Assembly: GCA_020353055.1 (NCBI GenBank)
Contig: CP070686.1
Location: 1,387,160-1,420,637, forward strand
Reading direction: 5' to 3'
DNA length: 33,478 nt
Source of the DNA: Caldifarciminota bacterium
GTDB taxonomy: Bacteria; Hydrothermota; Tepidihabitantia; SM23-42
This document shows, piece after piece, positions 16,941-24,809 of the stretch; position 1 is the stretch's first letter, and each line of letters starts with the position of its first letter. The notes beneath the pieces were generated by a model, which worked only from the letters and a program-made list of their open reading frames with translations, searched no databases and had not been told where the DNA came from. Position numbers and translations under genes: made by a program.

Positions 16941-17787
16941 GAAAATCAAAGAGCCAGTTCTCTTCATACTGCCTTTGATCTTCTTCATCGTAGTGTTCCT
17001 TTTGTTTCCGGTTCTGGGAACTTTCTGGAATAGTCTCTGGCAAGACGTCTCATTCATTGCCCGCAGATTTATTGCATTCAGTAATTACGTCCGCCTGCTA
17101 ACGGACGGGCGATTCTGGCAAGCTACATTATTCACCGTAATGTTCGCACTTGTTTCGGTTTTTTTCGAGATGGTTTTTGGCATGATCACTGCACTCGTGC
17201 TGAACGCGCACTCAAGATTACGCGGAGCACTCAGAGGTATTGCGCTGATACCATGGGCAATCCCGAGCGTAATTGGCGCACGCATATGGCAACTTATCTA
17301 CCGGTACGATTACGGTATCGCCAACATATTGCTTGGAAAGGCAGGTGTCGGACCTGTGAATTGGCTTGGCAGCCCGGTTGGTGCCTTCACATCACTCGTT
17401 GTTGCTGATGTCTGGAGAACAACACCTTTCGTGGCGATCATTCTACTCGCTGGCTTACAAACGGTACCCGATGATATGCTGCAGCAAGCACAAATCGATG
17501 GCGCCAACCTTTTCCAAAGGTTTTTCAAAATAATGATACCGTTAATCAGACCGATATTAATCGTTGCGATACTGTTCAGAACCATCGATGCAATAAGGGT
17601 ATTTGACCTGATATACGTCATTACAGGAGGTGGGCCTGGCGGTGCAACTACTTCCCTTTCAATGTACGGTTACAAATTCTTCCTTACTGGTGATTTTGGA
17701 TATGGATCGGCTATCTCGGTCATTCTGTTTATCATTGCTTTCCTATTCGCACTTCTCTTTGTAAGAATCGGCAGACTCAGAGCGTAA
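16933..17787 (+). CDS. ABC sugar permease, MalF type
   Basis: This 284-residue membrane protein has about six helices and the binding-protein-dependent transport signature (AQIDGANLFQRFFKIMIPL), which contacts the ATPase. The long MalF periplasmic insertion is absent, as in most sugar permeases outside enterobacteria. It overlaps the binding-protein gene by 8 nt and the next permease by 1 nt. It would form the heteromeric channel with the following gene product. Confidence 0.94.
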   Translation: MSRKIKEPVLFILPLIFFIVVFLLFPVLGTFWNSLWQDVSFIARRFIAFSNYVRLLTDGRFWQATLFTVMFALVSVFFEMVFGMITALVLNAHSRLRGALRGIALIPWAIPSVIGARIWQLIYRYDYGIANILLGKAGVGPVNWLGSPVGAFTSLVVADVWRTTPFVAIILLAGLQTVPDDMLQQAQIDGANLFQRFFKIMIPLIRPILIVAILFRTIDAIRVFDLIYVITGGGPGGATTSLSMYGYKFFLTGDFGYGSAISVILFIIAFLFALLFVRIGRLRA

Positions 17788-18614
17788 TGAACGAAAAACG
17801 AATCAAGAACATACTAAAATTATCCGGCATTTGTTTCGTTCTTATTTTCTCTCTTGTTCCGTTTATTTGGATGGTAATCATCTCGCTGAATGAACGGCCG
17901 GATTTCTTGCTGCACGAAGGCTTCAGGCTGACGGTCGCCAACTTCGTTGATATCCTCACCATGGGTAATCTGCACTTTCTTGATTATCTTAAGAACAGTT
18001 TTGTCATTGCATCAACGACCGCACTGATCAGCAGCCTCATCGGTGCCGTAGCCGCTTATGCGATCTCCAGAATAACATTCACCGGAAAAACATTGCTAGT
18101 CCTTACAGTTTTGGCTCTGTCAATGTTTCCCCAGATCTGTATAGTCGGTTATCTATTCAAATTTATGACGAACTTGGGGATGATCAATACATATGGCGCG
18201 TTAATCTTGCCCTACATAGCATGGAGTCTCCCGCTGGCACTATGGATACAAATGAGTTATTTTTCGAGGATACCCCGAGAACTTGACAAAGCGGCACAGG
18301 TCGACGGAGCATCCCGCCTTCAGACGTTATTCAAAATAGTCCTTCCGATTGCAGCGCCGGGATTCTTATCCACTATACTTTTGCTGTTCATGTTCTGCTT
18401 CAATGAGTTTCTATTCGCTCTGATGTTGACGGCTGATCACAAAGCCAGGACCGTGCCGGTCGGAATTTCATTGTTTCAAGGGTTGCACGGCGAGCTACCC
18501 TGGGGTTATATTATGGCTGCTTCAGTTATCTCTTGCGTACCTGTTATTCTTATTGCTCTCATCTTTCAAAGAAGGATCATAAGCGGCCTCACCCATGGAG
18601 CGGTGAAGCAGTAG
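17787..18614 (+). CDS. ABC sugar permease, MalG type
   Basis: This 275-residue inner-membrane permease has the EAA-like loop AAQVDGASRLQTLFKIVLPIAAPG and six predicted helices. The start ATG shares one base with the preceding TAA, a tight translational coupling. It completes the binding protein/two-permease set, but no ATP-binding subunit follows; the ATPase must be encoded elsewhere, perhaps a shared MsmK-like protein. Confidence 0.94.
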   Translation: MNEKRIKNILKLSGICFVLIFSLVPFIWMVIISLNERPDFLLHEGFRLTVANFVDILTMGNLHFLDYLKNSFVIASTTALISSLIGAVAAYAISRITFTGKTLLVLTVLALSMFPQICIVGYLFKFMTNLGMINTYGALILPYIAWSLPLALWIQMSYFSRIPRELDKAAQVDGASRLQTLFKIVLPIAAPGFLSTILLLFMFCFNEFLFALMLTADHKARTVPVGISLFQGLHGELPWGYIMAASVISCVPVILIALIFQRRIISGLTHGAVKQ

Positions 18615-18659
18615 GTGAGTTCGTCCAAGATGTCACAAATCGCTAAAAATAGTACATCC

Positions 18660-18669
18660 AGCAATTGCT
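18660..18669. promoter_or_regulatory. Short palindrome upstream of the treT promoter
   Basis: AGCAATTGCT is a perfect 10-bp palindrome ending 10 nt before the -35 box of the trehalose glycosyltransferase promoter. The position would suit an activator or repressor site, but a 10-bp palindrome could occur by chance. Confidence 0.25.
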
Positions 18670-18679
18670 TATAAAACAC

Positions 18680-18707
18680 TTGAAATGATTGAACAGATAT
18701 GTATAAT
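18680..18707 (+). promoter_or_regulatory. Promoter of the TreT-like gene
   Basis: TTGAAA (18680-18685) and a perfect TATAAT (18702-18707) are 16 nt apart in the 158-nt gap after the MalG-type gene. The predicted leader is about 59 nt and contains TAAAGG just before the ATG at 18773. The glycosyltransferase can therefore be expressed separately from the otsAB-transporter operon. Confidence 0.7.
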
Positions 18708-18772
18708 GCTGGATAAAAATTATGGATGATTTATTGAATAATGTTGCTGAAATCGTCGTCTAAAGGATTGAT

Positions 18773-19984
18773 ATGAAGAGAAGCCTAAATGACTATCGCA
18801 AAATCGTCGGTGACGAAGCAATAGGCAAGATCTACCACAAGGCGAGAAAGGTATATGGCAAAACCGTGGTTCATGTGAATTCCACATACTACGGTGGCGG
18901 TGTTGCCGAAATATTGAGCGGGCTCGTTCCATTGATGAATGATATTGGAATTGCGGCAGGATGGCGCATGCTCCGCGGAACGCCAGATTTCTTCGATATT
19001 ACTAAGAAATTCCATAATGCGTTGCAGGGAAATTCGATCAATCTCAGTGAAATGAAGAAGAAACTATACGTGCAGGCCAACGAGGATTTCTCGACATATT
19101 CACACATCACTCATAATTGTGTAATAATACATGACCCACAGCCATTACCGCTGATACAATACTATCCAAGGAAGCAACCATGGGTTTGGCGAATTCATAT
19201 CGACCTTTCGAATCCTAACGAGGAATTATGGGAATTCCTGAAGAACTTCATTCTAAAGTATGATATCATAGTGATTTCAAGTGATGACTATAGGCTGAAG
19301 GATACACCGGTCGACCAGCGGGTCATACACCCAGCAATAGACCCTCTTTCGGCAAAAAACATGCATATCCCGGAAAAAGTTGTCGCTAAGTACTTGAAAA
19401 AATTCAATATTCCTACCGACAAGCCAATAATCACGCAGATATCCAGATTTGATAAATTCAAAGACCAGGAAGGATTGATAGACATTTTCCGCATGGTTAA
19501 AGAACACGTGGACTGCAGGCTCGTTCTCTGCGGCAGCAGCGCACTCGATGACCCTGAATCACAGCAGTACTACGAACGTACCAAGCGAAAGGCGAATAAT
19601 TTCATCAAGGACCGCGATGTGATCATGATAACAAGCGAGAACAATATACTGGTAAATGCGCTACAGAGAAAATCTGACGTAATAGTACAAAAATCGTTAC
19701 GTGAGGGTTTTGGGCTCACGGTCACGGAAGCATTGCTCAAAGAAAAACCAGTCATCGCCTCGAAGGTTGGTGGCATAACGCTTCAAATCCAGGATCAAGA
19801 GAATGGGTTTCTCCTTGAACCCACTGATAAAGAAGGCTTTGCCAGAAGAATCGTAGAGGTTCTTAAAGACCCGTCCCTGGCAAAATCTCTGGGCGTAAAA
19901 GCAGGTGCCACTGCGAAGGAGAAATTCCTAATCACGAGGTTGCTCGCTGATTACCTCGATCTGCTCGGTGATCTAATAGGTTAA
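18773..19984 (+). CDS. treT: TreT-like trehalose glycosyltransferring synthase (GT4)
   Basis: This 403-residue GT4 glycosyltransferase resembles the TreT/trehalose phosphorylase group: HVNSTYYGGGVAEIL near the N-terminus, IHDPQPLPLI, RIHIDLSNPN, the SRFDKFKDQEG donor-domain motif and SLREGFGLTVTEALL with the catalytic glutamates. TreT makes trehalose reversibly from NDP-glucose and glucose and often serves in trehalose breakdown. In Thermococcus litoralis treT lies in the trehalose/maltose ABC transporter operon, the same association as here. It has its own promoter. A trehalose phosphorylase role cannot be excluded from sequence alone. Confidence 0.86.
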   Translation: MKRSLNDYRKIVGDEAIGKIYHKARKVYGKTVVHVNSTYYGGGVAEILSGLVPLMNDIGIAAGWRMLRGTPDFFDITKKFHNALQGNSINLSEMKKKLYVQANEDFSTYSHITHNCVIIHDPQPLPLIQYYPRKQPWVWRIHIDLSNPNEELWEFLKNFILKYDIIVISSDDYRLKDTPVDQRVIHPAIDPLSAKNMHIPEKVVAKYLKKFNIPTDKPIITQISRFDKFKDQEGLIDIFRMVKEHVDCRLVLCGSSALDDPESQQYYERTKRKANNFIKDRDVIMITSENNILVNALQRKSDVIVQKSLREGFGLTVTEALLKEKPVIASKVGGITLQIQDQENGFLLEPTDKEGFARRIVEVLKDPSLAKSLGVKAGATAKEKFLITRLLADYLDLLGDLIG

Positions 19985-20030
19985 CAGAATAGACAACACC
20001 CGTATGGAATATCCAGGCATATAGACCAGG

Positions 20031-20444
20031 ATGAGTAGCGAAGGCGAATATTCAGCCGTAGTACTTGACCACATGCGCCACCCGCGCAATTGGGGTATCA
20101 TCAATAGAAGTGATGGCTTCTCAAGAATAACCGGGCCATGCGGCGATACAATGGAAATATCCTTGAATGTGAAAGACAACACGATCGTCAAATGTACCTT
20201 CGATACAGACGGCTGCGGGGCAACGGTCGCATGCGGAAGCATAGTCACCGAAATGGCAACCGGTGAGAAGCTTTGTCATGCCAGGCAAATCGATCAGACG
20301 ATGGTCCTTGATTGCTGCCGTGGTCTACCCGCGGGCAATGTACACTGCGCTCAATTAGCAGCCAACACCTTACGCAGTGCGATTGACGACTACTTTCAAA
20401 CACACCAATCACCCTGGAAGAAGATTTACAGGATACAAAAATAG
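20031..20444 (+). CDS. Second IscU/SufU-like Fe-S scaffold
   Basis: This 137-residue single-domain protein has the three IscU-type cysteines C37 (GPCGD, with D39), C62 (DGCGAT) and C106 (NVHCAQL), plus extra cysteines including a C95-C96 pair. It differs from the island scaffold by lacking any C-terminal fusion, and no desulfurase lies beside it. It could be a cluster carrier or a zinc-binding SufU-like protein. The ribosome site is poor (CCAGG directly before the ATG). It sits 46 nt after treT, with no link to sugar metabolism evident. Confidence 0.85.
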   Translation: MSSEGEYSAVVLDHMRHPRNWGIINRSDGFSRITGPCGDTMEISLNVKDNTIVKCTFDTDGCGATVACGSIVTEMATGEKLCHARQIDQTMVLDCCRGLPAGNVHCAQLAANTLRSAIDDYFQTHQSPWKKIYRIQK

Positions 20445-20466
20445 CAGATGTAGATACACGTAACAA

Positions 20467-21108
20467 ATGATAGTATTCGCACTAACTGATATTCACGGCC
20501 GGACCACCTACCCCGAGGAAGTCCGCAGGCAATTGTCGAACGCGGATATTGTCGTAATTGCCGGCGATATCACGAACTTCGGCGGGGCTCGACAAGCCAC
20601 TGAGATCATCGATGCGATTACTACACTGAATGACAGGGTTTTGGCTATATCCGGTAACTGTGACCAAAATGGCGTTGATGAAATACTTTCGGCTGGGAAA
20701 ATGAATATTCACGGAACGACCAGGACAATCGGGGATATCCAGTTCTTAGGAATCGGTGGTAGCAATAAGACTCCTTTTCACACACCACATGAATATAGTG
20801 AAAAACAGATAAAACAAACCCTAGACAGTTTTCCAAAATCTACTGAAGCTCGATTTCGCATCCTGATCAGCCATGCACCTCCGTTTAAGAGCAAGGTTGA
20901 TAAAATGTTCTTTGGCATGCACGTCGGGAGCAAAGCAATCCGGCAATATGCTGAAACTTCGCAGCCTGATATTCTACTCTGTGGTCACATCCACGAGGCA
21001 CGTGGTTTTGATCGTATCGGGAAGACGCTCATCATCAACCCGGGTCCGTTTCCCAAACATTATGCAATAATCAACATAGACGACACGTTAGAATACCAAC
21101 TTTACTAA
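20467..21108 (+). CDS. Calcineurin-like metallophosphoesterase
   Basis: This 213-residue protein has the metallophosphoesterase motifs TDIHG (D-x-H), GDITNFG (GD), GNCDQ (GNxD), LISHAPP and GHIHE (GHxH), which bind a dinuclear metal centre. Related small bacterial enzymes hydrolyse phosphodiesters or phosphoproteins; the substrate is unknown. The start is ATG at 20467, 22 nt after the IscU-like stop, without a clear ribosome site. Confidence 0.9.
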   Translation: MIVFALTDIHGRTTYPEEVRRQLSNADIVVIAGDITNFGGARQATEIIDAITTLNDRVLAISGNCDQNGVDEILSAGKMNIHGTTRTIGDIQFLGIGGSNKTPFHTPHEYSEKQIKQTLDSFPKSTEARFRILISHAPPFKSKVDKMFFGMHVGSKAIRQYAETSQPDILLCGHIHEARGFDRIGKTLIINPGPFPKHYAIINIDDTLEYQLY

Positions 21109-21126
21109 TCTGGTAGACATTTTTTT
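21094..21126 (+). terminator. Weak candidate terminator after the phosphoesterase
   Basis: TACCA (21094-21098) pairs with TGGTA (21111-21115) and seven Ts follow at 21120-21126. The stem is short, overlaps the end of the coding region and is separated from the T-run by 4 nt. It lies between convergent genes, where a terminator is expected. Confidence 0.3.
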
Positions 21127-21164
21127 GCAGAAAGACCTGCGGTATTCTCCAAAAAGACCGGCAA

Positions 21165-22148
21165 TTATGTGTAAATTTCGGGATTAACAACGTTGGGCGG
21201 ATGTTTTTTGTCGATCAGCACGGCAATGAGATTGTGAGCAACCATCAAAGCCATTTTTGTTCTAGTTTCGACTGAAGCCGACCCGAGGTGTGGAACGAGT
21301 ACGGCATTTGGCATCTTTATAAGGTCTGGTGTTACAGCTGGTTCATTCTCATAAACATCGAGGGCACAACCGGCAATATCCCGGTTTTTGAGCGCCGTGA
21401 CCAATGCTTCTTCATCAACAATTGGACCGCGCGCCGCATTGATCAAATATGCGGTCTTTTTCATTATCTTCAATTCTGGTACTGATATAAGGTGTTGCGT
21501 GTATTCGTTGAGAGGCGCGTGGATCGATACATAATCAGATTCTGTAAGAAGCTCTTTTAGCTCTCGATACTCCGCACCAACCTCATTCTCGACATCCAAA
21601 GGAAGTCGTCTCGCATCATAGTACAGAAGGATCATATCGAAACCATGTGCGCGCCTTGCGACGGCTCGGCCTATTCTTCCCATTCCGATTATCCCTAACT
21701 TCTTACCATGAAAATCTGAACCAAGGAGCAGCTCAGGTGCCCAGCCTGTGAACCCTCCTGATCTTACGTACCTGTCCCCTTCTACAATGCGCCTGGCGAT
21801 CGAGAGCATAAGGCCTACGGTCAAGTCAGCAGTAGTCTCTGTCAATACATCGGGTGTATTGGTAACTGGGATTTTTCTTCTCCTTGCCTCAGAGAGGTCG
21901 ATATTATTGAAACCCACGGCATAGTTAGCGATTATCCTCAGATGGGGTGCATTCTTTATGATTCCTGAATCTATATTGTCGGTCAGCAAGCACGCCAACC
22001 CCTCCTTGTCAACCACACTTTCCATAAGCCGGGCGCGAGGCATGACATCGTCGTTTGGATTGATCTCCATTTCGAAATTATCCATAAGCAACATCATCCC
22101 CGGTGCTGGTAGAGCGCGAGTAAGGAGGACTCTGGGTTTATCGTGCAT
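21165..22148 (-). CDS. D-2-hydroxyacid dehydrogenase (glyoxylate/hydroxypyruvate reductase type)
   Basis: This 327-residue NAD(P)-dependent oxidoreductase has the Rossmann motif GIIGMGRIGRAVA followed by DARR, and the catalytic Arg (NAARGP), Glu (YENEP) and His (VPHLGSAS). The overall match is to the glyoxylate reductase group (GyaR/GRHPR-like), which reduces glyoxylate or hydroxypyruvate; other 2-ketoacids are possible. It lies 54 nt downstream of the FmdE-like gene on the same strand and is probably co-transcribed with it, since no good promoter is visible in the gap. Confidence 0.92.
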   Translation of the reverse strand: MHDKPRVLLTRALPAPGMMLLMDNFEMEINPNDDVMPRARLMESVVDKEGLACLLTDNIDSGIIKNAPHLRIIANYAVGFNNIDLSEARRRKIPVTNTPDVLTETTADLTVGLMLSIARRIVEGDRYVRSGGFTGWAPELLLGSDFHGKKLGIIGMGRIGRAVARRAHGFDMILLYYDARRLPLDVENEVGAEYRELKELLTESDYVSIHAPLNEYTQHLISVPELKIMKKTAYLINAARGPIVDEEALVTALKNRDIAGCALDVYENEPAVTPDLIKMPNAVLVPHLGSASVETRTKMALMVAHNLIAVLIDKKHPPNVVNPEIYT

Positions 22149-22202
22149 ATATCAGACAACCTGCAAATATGTGGCAAATATTACACTGATCATCAGGTAC
22201 GA

Positions 22203-22631
22203 TCATCCTTTATCCTTGTCGTGGCATGACCACCATTCCCTGACCGGCATGCGGCGTATCTTACGGGCAGCTTTTGCCAGATCCCCGTAACGAAAACAAA
22301 TATCCCAGGCTTGAGTAGTCATTCTGAAATATCGAATCATCCTACCTTTTTCAACTTTCACTACTATGTTATCACCAACACCGGTCTGATGAAGCAGATT
22401 ACCCTTTCCAAGGGTGGCAAAGGTGGAGCATTGCAGCCCATCGAGCATGCAGGTGAAGGGCTTCTCTGCTTTCGCTTGTACCGTTATTCTCAAATCCATG
22501 ATACCGCGTGGTTTCATGATCTTCACCACATGTCTACCCAGTATGTACCCCAGTGCGAGAAAAGGCCCATCATGACCGTGAAAGCGAACGGTTTCAGGGT
22601 AATTAAGATTTCTGGGCCTCTTGAATTTCAT
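22203..22631 (-). CDS. FmdE-family metal-binding protein
   Basis: This 142-residue protein carries the FmdE signature: FHGHDGPFLALG near the N-terminus, a GIMDLRITV strand and the CMLDGLQCSTFATLGKGN motif, whose cysteines with the early histidine bind metal. The family is named after a formylmethanofuran dehydrogenase subunit but occurs in many anaerobes without that enzyme. No methanofuran gene is visible here, so its job is unknown. AAGGGA lies 5 nt before the ATG. A strong promoter stands just upstream. Confidence 0.85.
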   Translation of the reverse strand: MKFKRPRNLNYPETVRFHGHDGPFLALGYILGRHVVKIMKPRGIMDLRITVQAKAEKPFTCMLDGLQCSTFATLGKGNLLHQTGVGDNIVVKVEKGRMIRYFRMTTQAWDICFRYGDLAKAARKIRRMPVREWWSCHDKDKG

Positions 22632-22651
22632 GTGATCCCTTATGCAGGATG

Positions 22652-22679
22652 ATTATAACCACACGATGGTCAGTGTCAA
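22652..22679 (-). promoter_or_regulatory. Promoter of the FmdE-2-hydroxyacid dehydrogenase operon
   Basis: On the minus strand a perfect TTGACA (22679-22674) and a perfect TATAAT (22657-22652) are 16 nt apart. Transcription would start near 22645, giving a leader of about 14 nt with AAGGGA. It is divergent from the promoter at 22735. Confidence 0.78.
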
Positions 22680-22734
22680 TCAACACAATTTAGCGTAGAA
22701 TATGACCTATCCTGTAGACTATTGACGACTACCA

Positions 22735-22762
22735 TTGATTTTTTTTCTAGGTTGTGTATAAT
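22735..22762 (+). promoter_or_regulatory. Promoter of the DUF1858/Nudix-PanD operon
   Basis: TTGATT (22735-22740) and TATAAT (22757-22762) are 16 nt apart. The ATG of the DUF1858 gene follows only 10 nt after the -10 box and has no ribosome site, so the mRNA would have a leader of about 3-5 nt. Confidence 0.65.
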
Positions 22763-22772
22763 TAGCGCCGTT

Positions 22773-22988
22773 ATGAAGAAGATTACCGCCGATACTCATA
22801 TAGATCAGATCCTCAGCAGATACCCAACTCTCTCGAGGGTATTCATCGAGTATGGCTTACCCTGTCTTGTTTGCGGCGAGCCATTCTGGGGTACGGTTGA
22901 ACAGCTGGGTAAACAGTACGATATGAACGTGTGCAAATTAATTGAGAAATTAAATGAAGAAAAAGGGAAATCAGATGAAAAAACATAA
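22773..22988 (+). CDS. DUF1858 small redox-disulfide protein
   Basis: This 71-residue protein fits DUF1858 (the hybrid-cluster-protein-associated redox disulfide domain): ITADTHIDQILSRYP, VFIEYGLPC and a CLVC pair. Such domains are thought to exchange dithiol and disulfide, but function is not established. I chose the ATG at 22773 because the domain starts there and the promoter lies directly upstream; the longer in-frame extension to 22722 would begin before the promoter. Its end overlaps the Nudix-PanD start by 14 nt, so the two are coupled. Confidence 0.82.
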   Translation: MKKITADTHIDQILSRYPTLSRVFIEYGLPCLVCGEPFWGTVEQLGKQYDMNVCKLIEKLNEEKGKSDEKT

Positions 22989-23838
22989 GTTCTGCCCACT
23001 TTGTAGAAGTGCTTTATCACCAAGGAAAATCGATGATACGGTTCGCTTGGTCTGCACCCAATGTGGATGGGTTTTCTATGCCAATCCGCTACCGAGTGCA
23101 GTGGCGTTTGTCCTTCGTGGAGAAGATGAAGTACTGCTGATAAAGCGAGGTATAAGGCCGGGCAAGGGCAAATGGGCCCTTCCTTCAGGCTTTGTCGAAA
23201 TCGATGAAACTCCCGAAAAGACCGTAATCCGTGAATTGAAGGAGGAAACGAACATCGACGGTACTCTAGAAGATCTTATCGGCGTTTATACGGAACCCAC
23301 GAGCATGTATGGCAACGTGCTGCTCATTGCATACGACGTGAAGTTTCACAAGGGTAAACCTCGGGCCCGCACCGACACAGTGGACGCGAAATTTTTCCCG
23401 CTAAGCAAGCTGCCTAAAATACCCTTTTCCAGCCACCGTGCAATCATCCGCGATGCTGTAAGCAGAAGAAAAGAAGCAAATTCTGTAAATGTCTGCGTAT
23501 TGAAATCAAAAATAACCGAAGCCACAATAACCAATACAAAACTGTTCTACAAAGGTAGCATGGGAATTGACGGCACAGTCTTGAAAAAAGTGGACATCCT
23601 ACCAGGTGAAAAAGTCCAGGTACTCAATTACGATAATGGAGAGCGCTTGGAGACCTACACGATCGAGGAGAGAGCCGGTTCTGGAAGAATTGTTTTATAC
23701 GGACCAGCATCGAGAAAGGGCAAGGTCGGGCAGAGGCTTTGTATATTGTCTTATGCCAACATGAACTACGATGATGCAAAGGCATTCAGAGCAAAAGTGG
23801 TCACGCTCGATTCAAAGAACAGAATAAAACGCCGCTAG
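22975..23838 (+). CDS. Nudix hydrolase fused to aspartate 1-decarboxylase (PanD)
   Basis: This protein of about 287 residues has three parts. An N-terminal zinc ribbon (CPLC...CTQC, about 7-30) and Nudix domain (about 35-160) show a perfect Nudix box, G-x5-E-x7-R-E-x2-E-E, resembling NudC-type pyrophosphatases. Residues about 175-287 align with PanD over its full length: Lys178 (PanD K9 position), Y-K-G194-S195 at the self-cleavage site, and R224, T227 and Y228 in NGERLETY. PanD cleaves itself at Gly-Ser to form a pyruvoyl cofactor and makes beta-alanine for pantothenate and CoA. Here the PanD H11 position is Thr and N72 is Tyr, so activity needs proof. The start is ATG 22975 after AAAAAGGGA; ATG 22954 is possible. 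Confidence 0.88.
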   Translation: MKKHKFCPLCRSALSPRKIDDTVRLVCTQCGWVFYANPLPSAVAFVLRGEDEVLLIKRGIRPGKGKWALPSGFVEIDETPEKTVIRELKEETNIDGTLEDLIGVYTEPTSMYGNVLLIAYDVKFHKGKPRARTDTVDAKFFPLSKLPKIPFSSHRAIIRDAVSRRKEANSVNVCVLKSKITEATITNTKLFYKGSMGIDGTVLKKVDILPGEKVQVLNYDNGERLETYTIEERAGSGRIVLYGPASRKGKVGQRLCILSYANMNYDDAKAFRAKVVTLDSKNRIKRR

Positions 23839-24809
23839 TGCCTCATCAATCCCAAAAACGACAGTCACGGAAATATATTTACGGCCCCGTGCCGTCGCGA
23901 AGACTGGGTTTTTCTCTCGGCATTGATATCATTCCACACAAGAATTGCAGTTTTGACTGTATCTACTGCCAACTGGGCAAGACGATGGATAAAACGACAT
24001 TACGCCAGGTATATACGCCAGCGCATGAGATCTTGCACGAGATCAGAGATGTGTTGGATAAAAATCAGCGGATTGACTTTCTGACCTTTTCAGGGTCAGG
24101 CGAACCGACACTACATAAGGATATTGGCTACCTAATAAATGAAATCAAGAAGCTGACAAAAATTCCGATAGCCGTTCTTACTAACGGTTCACTGCTCCAC
24201 GTGTCTGAGGTAAGGAATGATTTGATGAACGCCGATATTGTGATACCTACATTATGCACAGCCGATAATGCTACCTTTCGAAAAATACACCGCGGTCATG
24301 AGACGGTTGATATCGATACCGTAATCGAGGGATACGTGAAATTCAGAGCAACTTACCGCGGACAAATTTGGCTTGAGCTAATGCTCATCCGCGGCATAAA
24401 TGACAAACCTGAACAGATCAGGGATCTCAAGAAAGTGATCGATAGAATTAACCCTGACAAGATACATCTGAATACCGTTGTTCGACCACCAAATGAGGAA
24501 TACGCACGTCCGGTATCTTTGAAGACGATGCAGATAATCAAAGAAATACTGGGTGATAAATGCCAGATCATCGTTGATTTCAAGCCGGAGACAAAAGTTG
24601 AGCAGCACGATAATCAATTGGAGAAAATTACGGCAATAATAGCACGGAGGCCGGTTACGATCGACGATTTGACAAAAATTACGAGTATGGATAGGACTCA
24701 AGTTTTGAAATACATTCATACACTTATTAAGAAGGGTATTATAGAAGTATCAAAGCATAGTGGAGATGAATATTATCGCAAAGCAGGAGGATCTGATGAT
24801 CGAACCTAA
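23838..24809 (+). CDS. Radical SAM protein with C-terminal winged-helix domain
   Basis: This 323-residue protein has the radical SAM cluster motif C-x3-C-x2-C (CSFDCIYC) after GPVPSRRLGFSLGIDIIP, plus the SAM-binding GSGEPTLH motif. This N-terminal pattern is that of COG0731-like radical SAM proteins of unknown reaction. Residues about 270-315 look like a winged helix (VTIDDLTKI, DRTQVLKYIHTLIKKGIIEV), which suggests nucleic-acid binding or a scaffold role. The start GTG shares one base with the preceding TAG and lacks a ribosome site, so translation depends on the upstream gene. It overlaps the next gene by 14 nt. Confidence 0.88.
   Translation: MPHQSQKRQSRKYIYGPVPSRRLGFSLGIDIIPHKNCSFDCIYCQLGKTMDKTTLRQVYTPAHEILHEIRDVLDKNQRIDFLTFSGSGEPTLHKDIGYLINEIKKLTKIPIAVLTNGSLLHVSEVRNDLMNADIVIPTLCTADNATFRKIHRGHETVDIDTVIEGYVKFRATYRGQIWLELMLIRGINDKPEQIRDLKKVIDRINPDKIHLNTVVRPPNEEYARPVSLKTMQIIKEILGDKCQIIVDFKPETKVEQHDNQLEKITAIIARRPVTIDDLTKITSMDRTQVLKYIHTLIKKGIIEVSKHSGDEYYRKAGGSDDRT

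Noticed and set aside
21126-21140. GCAG...CTGC stem between the phosphoesterase and the dehydrogenase
   Set aside because: A 4-bp stem with the T-run on the wrong side for either gene.
22149-22202. Separate promoter for the 2-hydroxyacid dehydrogenase
   Set aside because: TTGCCA is followed at 16 nt by CTGATA, which barely resembles a -10 box; the gene is more simply read from the upstream FmdE promoter.
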